64,000 bases of DNA from Trichaptum fuscoviolaceum (taxonomy: Eukaryota; Basidiomycota; Agaricomycetes; Hymenochaetales; Trichaptaceae): assembly GCA_910574455.1 (NCBI GenBank), contig CAJSYZ010000010.1:772770-836769 (forward strand), written 5' to 3'. Positions within the stretch are counted from its first letter, which is position 1, and each line of letters begins with the position of its first letter. The position numbers and the translations under genes were made by a program. This document shows positions 1 through 12,388 of this stretch, piece by piece. The notes beneath the pieces were generated by a model that was not told the origin of the DNA, ran no database searches, and was given only the letters and a program-made list of their open reading frames with translations.

Positions 1-404
1 ATGAGCTTCCGCGTCTTCAACATGTTCCGTGGTCCATATACTATGCAAATGTCCAGTAGAGCCTGAAGGTCCAAACCGCCTGCTTTGGGCAAACCAGCCA
101 AGCGATGGGCGAGAGCAAAAACACGCTTGCGTATCTCCTTCTCTTGTTTCGATTCCCAAGGCAGTCTTTCTTCCGGAAATACCAGGGCATTAAGCACGTC
201 GATCGAGCCATCCGTGACATACGAAGAGATGAAATCGGCACACGATAGCTTGGAGAGCTGTTGGTCGGATAAAGACAAGGCTTGCAACAAAGCCGAAGCG
301 ATATGGTCAAGGACGGTGGCCTGCAGAGACGGTGCCAATGACCTTAAGACTTTAGATGTCGGGAATATTGGCAAAGAGTGAACATCCGTTATAGAGACTG
401 TCAT
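1..404 (-). CDS. N-terminal fragment, ASCC2/Cue3-like protein (partial)
   Basis: The minus strand is open from an ATG at 404 to the window edge (134 codons, no intron seen). The last part, LLDICIVYGPRNMLKTRKL, resembles the stretch of ASCC2 (Cue3 in yeast) where a short leucine-rich helix is followed by 'LDLCVLFG.GN...LLQK'. ASCC2/Cue3 proteins act with the ASCC3/Slh1 helicase in splitting collided ribosomes and in alkylation-damage signalling, and bind ubiquitin through a CUE domain. That CUE domain would lie further left, outside the window. The fragment is helical and has no signal peptide. The assignment rests on a short similarity; a lineage-specific helical protein is the alternative. 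Confidence 0.5.
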   Translation of the reverse strand, partial: MTVSITDVHSLPIFPTSKVLRSLAPSLQATVLDHIASALLQALSLSDQQLSKLSCADFISSYVTDGSIDVLNALVFPEERLPWESKQEKEIRKRVFALAHRLAGLPKAGGLDLQALLDICIVYGPRNMLKTRKL

Positions 405-1496
405 TAGAACGAGATTGTGAGTTATAACTGCCAGTGATCGTCGACTGGCACGAAAAATAAGAAATCAAATCTGTAGATTTAATCGTGGGTAAATACAGTC
501 ATCAACCGATCCTTGAAACAGCACATTTGACCTGCGTTTTTGTCATCGACCAGGTCAAATTTCGCCATTCTTTTTGTATATTACGGTAAATGTACTACTG
601 AAGAGCTTATATGTTTATTTTGAAAGCAATCCAAGCTGTATCTGAGTAGATATCTTGATATATGCATATGAGCTGTTTTCGGGGCTTCCCCGGTCCTTGT
701 AACACTAGTTTTCCCACGATATTATAATTACATTCACCTCTTTTCCTATATCTTCTGCTTAGCTTTTATATTTGAAACTTCAGGTTAACATATCTACACA
801 GTATATACACGCCCCAGAGAGGTTTTGAGAGAAACCAATGAGCACAAAGTGGTGTAGAGCTTGTGCAACATACTGATGAAATGCAGTTGCCTAATTGGAT
901 TATGCTTATTCTACCCTATAGATAGCTGTCAGAAACAGTATGTGCTTTTACAGTGAGTTCTCAATCGTTTTAACTGATTCTTTTTGCAAAATCATGCATG
1001 TTATCTACTACTATACACATTGAGCAGCTAATAAAGGTCTTCTATGCGCGAAATCAATTATTCTGAGCATCTGGAGGTGTCAGGAAGTAACATGATTTTT
1101 GTGACATAGCAAAGAAATACAGTGAATGTCTTAATTTCTCGCTTTCTGCTGCATGGAATTTCTTCAAATGTTCTACAGAGAATAACAGTGTTATTCATCA
1201 CACTAATATGATTTTTAAAGAATTTTAAATGACGTAGGAAAGTGAGGGGGCTGGTATTTGTGCTGCTGACTCACGGACTGGGGGTGACCAAAGGACCCGT
1301 TGATGACTGTACGTATTAGACTTTTTGTAATACGATTTTTTCGACTCTGGACTTCGGCCGACATTTGGAATTCAATACAAGTACCTCAGCTCGGTTCTAG
1401 TACTATAGCTAGTATACTTCTGCTCTCATGTACTGACTGGCTTACCCTACACCATCTCACACGACGGTCGACGACAGCATAAGAGTATAAATCACC
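405..1496. other. Intergenic, AT-rich, no gene seen
   Basis: No open frame with family features was found. A small hairpin (TGCCAGT at 429-435 and ACTGGCA at 444-450) lies just upstream of the leftmost gene. The right part is presumably the promoter of the cystathionine gamma-synthase gene. Confidence 0.6.
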
Positions 1497-3520
1497 ATGG
1501 CCACTGCTATCGCGCTGGCGCCAGTGGGACATGCAGTTCCCCCGCATACGCCTCATGCAATCTCAGTGTCTCTACCGACATGGCGTGATAACGTCGGGTA
1601 CGAGGAAGGAGAAAAGAGAATTGTAGATGCCATGGTGGGCGGGTATCCTCGGTTTTTTATTGCACTGAACATACAGAAGGTACGTATTTATTTCGCTAAC
1701 AGAGAATTACACCTGAATGTCTGGACTTACAGCTTGCAGGCATCTGTGAAAGGAAGTTTGGATTGGATGGCGAGCGTTGCATTCTTTGCCCCTCCAAGAA
1801 GATCGCGGAATCCTGCCGCGCTTTCATGCTTGATCGCTCACCGAACAAGATCTCACCGATACCTATCCGCATCGTCAACTTCATGATTTGCCCCGAGGAA
1901 GTTTCTGTACCTTCGCCTTCTGCATGCCAGGAGTTGCACATTGTCTTCTTCCCAGCTGAAGCTTTTTCTCTGGCCAAGCAGTTCTGGCAGCACACGGGCC
2001 TTGGAATATCAAGTCGTCAGGCGGAGCGCTGTCTTTCTATGATCAAGGAAGAGAGCTCTTCCCCAATCCAAGCTCATTCTCCCGTACTAGGAAAGGGACC
2101 ACCCTCGAAACCAACGAACAGACACTATTCAGTGAAGCCTACATCACCACCGGCCAATATCTCCTCTCCTCCGAAGTACAAGCCCTATCGGGATGAATTG
2201 CTTGCGGACGAGCATAGCCTGTACCTGGAAGAGCGTTACGGACGAAACCTACCTCTCGGATCTGCGAAGGCTGCGAAGCGCGCTCTTCGGCGCCGCATTG
2301 CAGGTGTGCTCATACATGAGCACGGGAGCATAGACCAGCATTCTTCTGCAGGAAGTGACGATATTGAAGTAGGTCCAAGCTCCCGCGGTGTCGAGAGCGT
2401 GTCAGAAGACGACGTATACCTTCTCCCATCGGGCATGTCTGCGATATGGACCGCGCACCAGTTAACCCTGAACAGCCGTCCGATTCAAAAGAGCGTCTGT
2501 TTCGGGTTCCCTTATACTGACACGCTCAAGATACTTGAGAAATGGGGTCCAGGCTGTCATTTCTTCGGGCGCGGCTTTGACTCCGAGATCGACGAGCTGG
2601 AGGTATTGCTGAAGGAACGTTCTCCTGACCATTCCGAGTCCTCCTCCCCACCCGTCCTTGCGCTATTCACGGAATTCCCATCAAACCCGCTTCTACGCTC
2701 TGCAGATCTAAAGAGACTTCGTTCTTTAGCAGATAAATATGACTTCCTCATTGTCATCGACGAAACCATCGGTAATTTCGTGAATGTGTCTGTCATGCCA
2801 TACGCGGATATCGTCGTGAGTAGCCTGACGAAGGTCTTCAGCGGAGATTCGAATGTCATGGGTGGCAGGTAAGTTGCATGGCTCACTATGTTCGAACTAA
2901 ATCTGAAAAGCTCATTTTCCCTCGCCAGTCTCGTATTGAATCCGAATGGACGGCATTACCAGAAGCTGAAGTCCGTTTTGCAAGATATTTACGAGGACGT
3001 GTACTTTGACGAGGACGCGATCTACATGGAGCGCAACTCACGCGACTTCAAGCGGCGTATCCAGATCATTAACGAGAACACTGAAGCAGTGTGTGATTTC
3101 CTCCAGTCCCGTTCCATCTTATCGTCTTCAGACTCGTCCCACACTTCCAACCGCATTGTGAAAGAGGTTTACTACCCGAAGTACGTCTCACGTACCAACT
3201 ACGACAAATGTCGCAATGAATCGCTGCCGGCAGGGACGTCCAATTTCGGTGGTCTATTTTCCGTAACTTTCACGTCTGATGAGGCGTCACGCGCCTTCTT
3301 CGATAATCTTGCGTGCCATAAGGGTCCTTCGCTTGGAACGAACTTCACGCTTGCTTGTCCGTTCACAATTCTGGCGCATTACGCTGAGCTTGATTGGGCT
3401 CGAGGGTATGGCGTAGAGTCTGGTTTGGTGCGTGTTAGTGTGGGGATGGAGGAAAGGGAAAAGCTTCTTGCTATCTTCAGTCAAGCGCTGAAAGCGGCTG
3501 AAGCTTCTGTCAAAGCGTAG
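1497..3520 (+). CDS. Cystathionine gamma-synthase (PLP enzyme)
   Basis: Three exons (1497-1679, 1733-2868, 2929-3520) give 636 residues, normal for the long fungal form (STR2 in yeast, met-7 in Neurospora). The enzyme condenses an activated homoserine with cysteine to cystathionine in methionine/transsulfuration metabolism and is cytosolic. The C-terminal half is a Cys/Met-metabolism PLP fold. It shows LPSGMSAIW early in the fold, EFPSNPLLRS, the aspartate pocket VIDETIGNF, and the Schiff-base lysine in SSLTKVFSG, followed by the glycine-rich MGGSLVLNP, which is rebuilt across intron 2. The N-terminal 200 residues are the fungus-specific extension. Both introns (53 and 60 bases) are GT...AG. 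It shares homoserine-derived substrate supply with the homoserine dehydrogenase gene at the other end of the window, though the two are not clustered. Confidence 0.9.
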
Positions 3521-3844
3521 TGAAGGCGGATTTCTTGGATTGCGGACAAATCTAGAACTGAACATTTGCCATTCTCATTTTTTCGACAATTAACTTCTTG
3601 AATATGTAATGAATCCAACGCATCTGTACAGTATGTCCAACACATCTGATGCATCATGTAAACTAGTACTCTTAGATTTCTAATAGCATCCAACTGCTAC
3701 CCTCCAGCTTTGACGATACTTTTGCTGAAATCAGACGTAGAGTATTTGCTTCGATGTATGCGATAATACTGATTGATTGATTCATTCGCGTGATTGAAAT
3801 TAAACATTATGAGGAACAACAGGCGACTCCGATAAGGTGTAGAA
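3521..3844. other. Convergent intergenic spacer
   Basis: This is the short region between the 3' ends of the cystathionine gamma-synthase gene and the flavoprotein gene. It is AT-rich and probably holds both polyadenylation regions. No gene was seen. Confidence 0.6.
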
Positions 3845-5938
3845 TTATGCTAAGAATCCCTTCCGGTCCTCCTTCCTCATCCTCGTAAGGTGGAGCGCCC
3901 CAAGTACGAGCGAGAAAAGTCTTCGGGCGCTGTTACAGAAGACACCGCTCAGTCTAATTACGTCGTCATGATAAAGTAACCGGATACTCACTCATCGTCG
4001 TCGTTGAACGGATAATCTGCTCCTAGTTGGTATGCAGCGGCGAACCCAGAGATCAGACCGACTGTAATGACAACATTAATCCCTGAACACAGGTGTGAAA
4101 CATTTGACCCATACCTTCGTGCACTAAGCATCGGAAAGCATCAGCGTTAAAGGTCGTGAACATAAATATCGGAAAGCTGCTTACTGTTCACCAACCCCCA
4201 ACCGCCAGCAAACTGTGTATGGTTCTTCCCATTGATTGTCCATAACCAAGGCACGGTACCAAGGTAGTGAGTCCAATTGTGACCTTGCTGTTTCCACCAC
4301 TTTTCCAGTATAACCTTATCCTTGTCAATTTCGTCCTTTGTCCATTGATCGGACATGTCCTTGTTCAAGAAGATAGTCTGGTATATATGAGGGTATTTGT
4401 CGGGATCTGGTGGGTTGGATTCGCTTGCAGAACGACTTGCTTGTCCATTGGCAGGAACACCCTATATTCAGGATGTTGATCAATAGATGTTACTCGTGAA
4501 GAAGGCTGAGATAAGGTAGACCTTGAACTGTGGCTGATAGTGGGTTAAGTCGAAGCTCATCTCTATCTTCTTCGGATCTTGGTCGTACATATGGATGAAA
4601 TATAAAGGCCGGAAGTCAGTTTTCGCGAATTCCATCGACTTCCTCGTCGACTCCTCGGATTTGCGTGAGTCTGCTACCAACTCTTCTCGATACTCCAGCT
4701 CATAGTACTGGGAGGCAAAAGATCTTTGATCAATGCCAGGAAAGACGCAGGCAAAATAACTCACCTTTGTCATATACTCGCGGTCGTAATGTGTAACACT
4801 AATATCATAAAAGTACTTCACGTTTCCAAGGATTTTCTTCTCCTTCCATGTTGCTTGGCTTCCAAGTATTTTCAGTGCTGAATCAGCGTCAAGCGCGAAG
4901 ATGACTTCGTCAAACGTGTCCTCCCTCTCATCTTCGTCTGGTAAATTCAGGCGTTTGCTTCGTAGTTTGACGCTCCCGGGCTTCCGCTCAACGACCTGTG
5001 TCACCTCCGTCTCTAGGCGTACATCCGCACCGCGCTCGGCAATATGCTCGCGCCATGCCTCATAAACATCGTGCAAGTTCGGGAAGGCTAACATCGTAGG
5101 GATGTCTGCCAGGAGCGAGTCTTGCGAAAACTCAAAGAGACGCATGCTCGGATCAAGGAACAGGCGTTCCAGAATCGCGCAGGAAACGTGGGGAGTCTGA
5201 TTTCCCGTTCCCTACAGATACAAATCAGCTATGGAAACACGCTTTCCATGGGCGAGAGCTCATACCATGAATAACGCAATGAGGGGAAACACGAGACGAT
5301 CCCCAAAATCCTGGGGAAACCTGAAGAGCTTTAACATCGCCTGCACGCTCATCACTGCAAATATAACCTCCAATTTCTTGATGACTTGTAATACACGGCC
5401 GAACTTCTTGATGTTTTCGGCATGCTCAGCAACAAGCTCTGAAGGAAATACATTCGTCCAGAACTTCTCTTGCCCTTTCCCAAAGGAAATCTGCATTCCC
5501 ACCTCCGTGGATTTATAGCCCATCTTCTCAAAGAACTTATAGGTGTTGTAGAACTGTGGAGAGCCTCCTTGTACCTTCATTCACGGAGTAAGATATTGTT
5601 TGCGTATGATCGAGTCTGATGAGCTTACCCCGTCATTGATATAGCTCGCACCGAATTTATCAGCGTCAATACTAAATAAAATCCCGTTAGAAAGAATGAG
5701 GGTCAATAAGCAAATTCACTCACGGAACAGATGTCGCCATGCCCCCACAAACATCCTGCTTGTCAAATATGGTGACGTTAAACTTATCTGGGTGGTTTGT
5801 CAAAGAAAATGCAGCTGCCATGCCAGACGACCCCTGTAAAAAATAAAGTGAGTCATAGACTTTGCAGAGGTGGCATATTGTCAACTATACCGCTCCAACT
5901 ATGGCGACCCTTTTAGCTGAGCCTTGTTGTTTCTTCAT
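3845..5938 (-). CDS. FAD-dependent amine-oxidase-like protein (COG2907 type)
   Basis: This is a multi-exon gene on the minus strand. It starts at 5938 with a short exon; splicing restores the dinucleotide-binding motif VAIVGAGSSGMAAAFSL followed by FDKQDVCGGMATSVP, as in predicted NAD/FAD-binding amine-oxidase-like proteins of the COG2907 type. The middle contains HDVYEAWREHIAERGADVRLETEV, and then the FDEVIFALDADSALKIL stretch typical of the flavin-containing amine oxidase fold. The C-terminal part has NGKNHTQFAGGWG. I extend the gene through a GTGAGT donor after DDD to a last exon ending KEDRKGFLA; without that splice it would stop at 3988. Substrate is unknown. A hydrophobic stretch follows the KKLEVIF region, so membrane association is possible. 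The in-frame upstream ATG at 6094 was rejected because the Rossmann motif should lie near the N-terminus. Confidence 0.75.
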
Positions 5939-6329
5939 TGTGACGAGTCGGAAACGACGAGATGAAAGTTGGCTGACTAGAACAAAGGCTGTTAGTGGGT
6001 GGCCCTGGTGGGTCCTTACAGTAAATCCAAGTTGTGGCTGACAGCCACTCGCTTCCTGCCCACCCGTCGTCATAATAGTCAGCCTCGATTGCAAGCATAC
6101 CTGCTTACAGATGAATCAGATAACTGTATCGTTAACAAGGATGCTGATGCAATGAGACACTCTCCACCAAGACACTGTTACGAAACGATATGCATTGGCT
6201 GGCAAAGAAAGTTCAGAATGTGTACAAAGGAATGACGGGGAACGAATAGAATTTTGTGCGACATAAAGTCGAGAGTCACAATGGCGACGACTACAAAGAA
6301 AAGAAGACAAAAAGCCGCAGATATTGGAA
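5939..6329. other. Intergenic spacer
   Basis: This is the promoter side of the flavoprotein gene and the 3' end of the secreted-protein gene. Short open frames here have no recognisable features. Confidence 0.5.
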
Positions 6330-7206
6330 TTAAGGGAACGATAAGATATAGGCCTTCATCGCAGTCTCCCAGCTACAATTTGGTAGATCACTAGTGCCAT
6401 CTCCAATGGAACCACATGCAGCACCAAGAAGTTTGCCCACCGGAGTAAGGATTGCCTCCAAACCAGAAATGGAATCAGCCCGAGAAATTCGAATACGATT
6501 GTGCCTGTTAGTCCTAGATCCAAGTCCACGAGCAAAGACAGAACGTGAGTGAGCATAACCAGAGTCAAGCGCATAGCCCAAATTTTTCTCGTCGCCTTTG
6601 CTATGTGAACGTTCTATGCCCTTCGCTTTTACTGATCTTGCGTGATTCGACTGAGCTTGCTTAACCAACTGCTCGATTTGTTTATACGGATGTGAACCCG
6701 GTTTAACAAAGCCCTCCAATAAGCTCCTCGTTTCATTGAAGGCGATAAGGCGAAGTGTTGAATAAAAGTGAACGAGGCTTCCAGGAGTGCCACAGACAAC
6801 TGGGCAGTCGGGGTTTGGACAGCCTGGCGGATCTTGTCCATCCTTAGAAAAGCGTTGACACTTGCCATGGAAGTAAGATGGGAATATTGCAGTCTCCATC
6901 GAGTCGTACGAGCTGTTGGCAAAAGCCGTGAAGAGAGGTTCAACGAAGGTGATAGGGTCATTTGGCCTAGCAGAGGGTGGCAAGAGCTTCTCTGATATCT
7001 CTCCGGCCTACAAGATGAGAATCAGAGAAAAAGTATGATGGACTCTTATATGCTCGTACCAGTTGGTGAAGAACACTGTATATCGGGTTGGAGTAATTGC
7101 CAATGAATGCCTTCGTGATACTAACGATGCATTCTCCTTCGCAAGCTTGAGCAACGCTCGATGCGTATGCGAACACGGATAAAAACGAGATGAGCCTATA
7201 GTTCAT
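6330..7206 (-). CDS. Secreted protein of unknown function
   Basis: Two exons (7206-7060 and 7007-6330, intron of 52 bases) give 274 residues. The first 21 residues, MNYRLISFLSVFAYASSVAQA, form a clear signal peptide ending at an AQA cleavage site. The mature part begins CEGECIVSITKAF and contains a cysteine cluster (CPNPDCPVVCG), which suggests a disulfide-stabilised extracellular protein. I recall similar hypothetical proteins in Agaricomycetes but no named domain. No second membrane segment is seen in the mature chain, so secretion rather than membrane anchoring is likely. Confidence 0.6.
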
Positions 7207-7587
7207 TACTGCCAGCAGGTATATATGAGTTTGATTAGATGTGTTGTATAATAGAGATGTAATGAAGGTGGATGTAGTTTGAAGGAAAGCGCCGGTGGTG
7301 CTTGAAGTTCGATTTTCGTCACTCTCAAACCGTGACAGTTTCCTCGCGTTAAGTCACAAGTTCACGCATTTCAAGTCACGCACTGGCAACGCGAGCTCGG
7401 CTTTCTTGTAGTACTTGAACCACCACCTCCTACCCAGCTCATCTTGTTGACAAGCGTTCATGCACCGTCCTTTGAAAGGCCACCATCTGAGTCATTTATA
7501 TAGATATGATGTAGGGAGACCACCGCGGCTCTGCTGATTCTAACTTTCCTGCACATACCCGGTCCTCGAACATTAATCCCTCACTTA
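7207..7587. other. Divergent promoter region
   Basis: This is the shared upstream region of the secreted-protein gene (-) and the BTB gene (+). No gene was seen. Confidence 0.5.
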
Positions 7588-8716
7588 ATGTCTGCTGTGT
7601 ATCACACGACGCCTACTATCCCCGCGAAACATGGAGCGATTTGGTTCCCTGACGGTGATATTCTTCTGAGTACACGTTCTATTGACCCTAGCTCGCAAGG
7701 GTCTGAGGTCCGGCACATACAGACACTCTTCCGTGTACACAAAGCAATCCTTGCCTGTCATTCAAGAATATTCTACGACGCCTTTACGAGTGCTGATGAC
7801 AAACTAAACATCACTGCCGTACATCATCTCCGAGTCCCCGATGACACATCAGACTTGGAGAATTTCTTGGGATTGATGTACAATGGGACAAATTGGTTGG
7901 TTAACTATTATATGACCATTTTCTTTGAAAGCTTTTTATTAACTCTGCTGAAGGTTCTCTCCTTATGGTCTCCAATTATCGAACATTGCTCTCACATTGA
8001 GAAATTCTATTGACCTGGCCGCAAAATACAACGCCAAATTCGTCATGAAATATGCGAGCGACAGGATCAAACCGCATTGGCCGGAAACTCTTGAGCAATG
8101 GGACATTTGGGAAAGTTACATCCTAACACAAATGAAGCCTCTCATTCACTGCGATGGCCCTTGGCTTGATGACCTGTTACCCGAACCTATCAGCACGATG
8201 TTGATTGCTCGATGCCAGCCGGAATTCTCGAGTATCTTACGTGCGACATTGTATCTGCTCTACCTGACCCCCGTTTCCAACGACAGAGAAGAACGGCACG
8301 CTTATCGAACCTCGCTATACCGGTACCCTGGAGCTTGTTATGAACTTTCAGCGCACTGGTGGCTGTTGGGGAGGAGCGAAGTTATGAAGGTCATCAAGGC
8401 GAAAGAAGAAATCGACAAGTTGGCCACGAGGTACGCTGCCTCGCTCTTCCAACCTTTTCTCGTAAAGGAAGGTCATCCGAACGACACCGCCCATGGCTGC
8501 AAGTTGGCATGTCTGGAAATGCGGAAATCTTATATGGAAAAGTTTGCCATTTTGGGGAATGTACTGCGTGCTTTGAAGAAGGTAGGGAACAGAAAGTATT
8601 TGGAGGATAACGACTTTTGTGAGGAGTGTGCGGTTCATGTCGAGGAGAAACTGCGAGACCTTCGGAACAAGATCTGGGACGAACTCCCGAGATACTACGG
8701 TATAGAAAACGTATAG
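7588..8716 (+). CDS. BTB/POZ domain protein
   Basis: Two exons (7588-7895 and 7954-8716) give 356 residues; the intron interrupts a TGG codon after MYNGTN. The N-terminal BTB/POZ fold is seen as WFPDGDILLST, then LFRVHKAILACHSRIFYDAF, then a hydrophobic strand and FLGLMYNGT. BTB proteins of this agaric family dimerise and in general can act as adaptors, but no partner is visible. The C-terminus has a conserved CEECAVHVEEKLRDLRNKIW motif that is shared with the second BTB gene at 15862-17111, so the two are paralogues. No Kelch, MATH or zinc-finger domain is present. Confidence 0.8.
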
Positions 8717-8985
8717 GCGTAACCTTACTTAGGTGGTAAGCAAAGATGGTTTCTTGCACCTGTTCAAGGTATAACTGTGGACAAGCATTTCGGAAAAGGG
8801 GCGTACGAAGGCAGTTTATTGATTATTCTACTATACTGTATTTTTACTTGTATCAAGAGACTTCTTTATCAAGACACGCGTTACATCAAACATAGTAAAA
8901 CAACCGTGATAAATCAACGATTACAGCAATCATCATTCAAGCAGTAGGAAAAGTAAATGGTCGAGAAATTTTGAAAGTAATGTCC
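8717..8985. other. Convergent spacer
   Basis: Short AT-rich 3' region between the BTB gene and the P450 gene. No gene was seen. Confidence 0.5.
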
Positions 8986-11488
8986 TTACGCCCATGCAAG
9001 CAATTCGCTATCTGCATTAGTCGCATCTTGCATTATCATCTTCCGGACGTCTTCTGAGCGGGGCACAAAGCGGGCGCGAAAAGGCAAGGGTCGGCGAATG
9101 AAGCCACCGATGAACGCATCTGTGGCTGGGAGTGCTGCCTTTCCTGTGTCGTCAAGGATAGGTAAAATATCAAATGCCCACAAAATCCTTCGGTAGAAAA
9201 AACGTCAGAGGCCTGTTTCAGAATCCTCCCTTGATAAGTAAGGCAACTGACCTGGAGAAGACAATGAACAGAGACTGCTGAGCCACGTCGATGCCTGCGC
9301 AAATCCGACGCCCGAAGCCAAATGGTAGTGTGAAATCCGCATCGTGCTGGTGCTTCGACCCAATAAAGCGTTCAGGCATGAAGCGGTCGGGATCCGGGAA
9401 CAGCGCCGCATCAAGGCACATTGCACTATTCATCCGGAGCAATGAAGATAATCAGCCGAAGCGCGCAGCGTGTTTGTTTACAAGGCAGTCAATGTCAAAC
9501 TTACCCGATATTCGCGTACACGGTCGATCCTTTTGGAATGTAAAATCCGTCATAAACATCGTCGCGTGTCGTTGCGTGAGGTACACCAATCGGTGCAGTC
9601 GGTTTCCATCTATTCCACGAGTAAAATCAAATGAAGAAGAGGAGGAACAATAGAGGATAAAAGTTAGTCAGTAAAATAGGTCTTCTACGCCAAAGTTGTC
9701 TATCAAAGCTTACCGAAGTACCTCTTTCATCAGAGCAGTGACGTATGGAAGCGAATGCTGGTCATTAAATGTCGGTAACCGTGCCTGTCCTACCACTGAT
9801 GCCAATTCTGCTTGCGCCTTTAACGCGCAGTTTGGGTAGTGCAGCATAGCCACTTTCATGATTTTGAGGCGTCAGCTTCTCAACTTACTTCTGATGTTCT
9901 GAAGGGAAGTGCTAACATATGAAAACGTTCATCGTGGAAGTCACCTATACAAAAAGGAAAATGAGATGCAGAACGTCGACCGCCGGCGGTGGGCAGGCGG
10001 ACTTACCGTCTCTACTCCAGCAGCAAATGGGGCGCTTGCTGCGTATGCTTGTTCGATTATATCCATCCCTTCTTCCGGAACGGAACTTAACATGCGTTTA
10101 CACATAGATTCTTTAGCTCGTCCCTCTTTCATCCTCTTCTGGACGCCTTGCAGAAGTTTCACGTATAAGTCTTGGTCAAGTGCTTGAGATCGCTCGAGAT
10201 CGTAACGGAACCATTGTAACGCTTTCTGAGATACAAATCAGACATTGTCACAGATAATTGAGATTGTGCGGCAAGCGTACAGGGAGCCATAGTAATATTG
10301 GCCACTGAAAGAGCTTGTCAGTGCAGGCATCCTTTGGCGCAAGAAAGTGCTTACAGAGTCTACAATAAATCTTCCTGGAATCCTGGGATTGATAAGAACG
10401 GTCAGACACTCGAAAATTGCCTTTATAACTTGTATAAGATCCTCACTGTGTTCTTTATAAGGAGGCGAAGCATCAGCGTGAAGACAACGAGAGTCACTGA
10501 AAGTAGTGCTGACTTGAGAAATGCTATGGGGAGAGTGAGCTTCTAGTCATCAACTGAAAAGAAGTGTACAAACCTATACCTGCCCTTCTGTTCTCGTGAA
10601 CTATCCATTCATCCACGCTTTGTATTCGACTACCGTAGCTCATTGAGAAAACGACCGAGATCTGATATCTATGAAAACATAAGTAATTTGTTGCGGTACT
10701 TTAAACAACAAATAATTATGGGCTATGCATACCTTACAAAGTGGTCCGAGAATGAATCGGGGCTCTTCAGCATATCGCGAAGAAGGACAGATGATTCTAA
10801 GGTCTGAAATTCTCGGTAGGGCAAAGCGGCTTTTCCCTCGATAGCGATATGTAAAGTCTAGAATACAATTAAAATTTCGCTTCAGTGCCGAACAACATAA
10901 CATACCTTCCTCCATCTCCTCCATCGGTCACCATATGGAGCGGGTAGGCCACGTAGATTTCCGGAAAGAATCTCTTGCCTATACAACAATCAATTACTCA
11001 TTCGAATGCAAGATTACAATTCAAGAAAACTCACCCAGATATCGACCTTGGTCTGCTTGAATAAATGTCGCCACGCTTGTCCAATGTCTCCGACGCGGAC
11101 TTGAGAGTATTAAGCACTAAACACAGCAATGGTGTTCATCTCGTCTGGACATAACGATGTTTCATGCAATGCTACTAAAGGTATCGTACCGATAACTGGC
11201 GTTCGTCCGAAGTAGAACGAGATAACAGGACCTGAAACCAGCCACGCGAAAATTAGCTTTCGTCAAGGATTAAAGGTTCTCGGTTGCGAATAGTTCTGTA
11301 CCATATTCTTTTGACCACGCGGCAAATTTCTTCCAAGGCTCATTCTCTGATACCTGAGCACGGGTAAACCCGAAGATGCCGTCAGGAGGACCGGGGGGAA
11401 GCCTCTGACGGCGTTTCTTGAAATAAACAGCGCAACATAACAGCAAAATGACAAGAATCGCAAAGTCGTCGAACATCGTCATCATCAT
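8986..11488 (-). CDS. Cytochrome P450 monooxygenase
   Basis: This is an intron-rich minus-strand gene. The N-terminus is a membrane anchor (FDDFAILVILLLCCAVYF) followed by a basic stop and the proline hinge RLPPGPPDGIFG. Exons then read PVISFYFGRTPVI, VLNTLKSASETLDKRG, and the C-helix PYGDRWRRWRK. The I-helix appears as AAGVETV, the K-helix ExxR as TALMKEVLR, the PERF region as FPDPDRFMPERF, and the heme loop as FGFGRRICAG with the axial cysteine. All P450 signatures are therefore intact. The protein should be an endoplasmic-reticulum monooxygenase fed by P450 reductase. The substrate cannot be told: the neighbours do not form an obvious biosynthetic cluster, although ERG2 and the E2 gene lie close by. 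The start was chosen at the first of several methionines directly before the anchor. Confidence 0.9.
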
Positions 11489-12388
11489 GGTGTGAGCGAG
11501 ACAGATGAAGAGGGGAGAAGAAGGAGTGTGCGAGTGTTTGAGTAGGATCTTCTTATAGATTCGAGCAGCCCCTTCATTGCATAGCAAGATTCGCGCCCGC
11601 CAGAGAGTATCCTTTGATGCGATGTCGGGCACTAAGCGGCTTTCGTGGAGACGCGATGCAGCATGACAAGAGACACGAGGAGCCGCCACACAACCTCAGG
11701 GCTGCAGTAAACTCCCTTCAGTAGCCGCGGTGTAAAGAAGGTGTAGGATCAAGCTCCCGGAGCTTCTACGGTATAAAAAGCATAACACGAGTTGTTGGAT
11801 TTCTTGACGCGAATACTACGGGAAGACAGACAGGAGGCGCGCGCTGTGTAAGGTAAGTATAGATCCACCGATACTTGTCCGAGGCCATAGAAACCTTGCT
11901 ACAAGCTACATGCAAATCTTCTTGTCAACATCGTAGGTCATGTCAGGTACATTTGTTTCATTCCATATGATACATGGAACAGCCAGAAGGTGAAGCTTCT
12001 TCCTATCGGGACAAGATGCCTCCGATGCCAACGAATGAATGGTTGAACAGTGAGCCTATCTTATCAAGTTAGTGGTTCTAAGCATACTGTCAAAAGAAGA
12101 AAAACCAAAGAATAACACAGTTTCTGCCCATCAACTGGTCTGAGGAGATGCACAATGCACAAAATATGTCGAGTAAGTGGTCAATGACTGAAAGAGTGAA
12201 AGAGCGGACAGTTGTGTAACGTGTCCGAAAGCCACCGGAGCCAAACACGGACAAGCCGACCTTTTCCGAAAGCGAGATCATCATCGTCATCACTGGCATT
12301 CGTCGGTAACGCTCCTCTCGTGCAACGTCTATCATCCTTTCCTTCTCCCTCTCGCTGACAAAAGGAAACCCTCTCGGCGTCGTCGAGG
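11489..12388. other. Divergent promoter region of P450 and KGD2-type genes
   Basis: Nine hundred bases without a supported gene. Overlapping minus-strand frames at 12090-12549 are shadows of the first exon of the neighbouring gene and its leader. Confidence 0.5.

Noticed and set aside
6356..6574. Hydrophobic 72-codon minus-strand frame resembling a membrane protein
   Set aside because: It is another frame of the secreted-protein gene, whose exon 2 has the better coding features.
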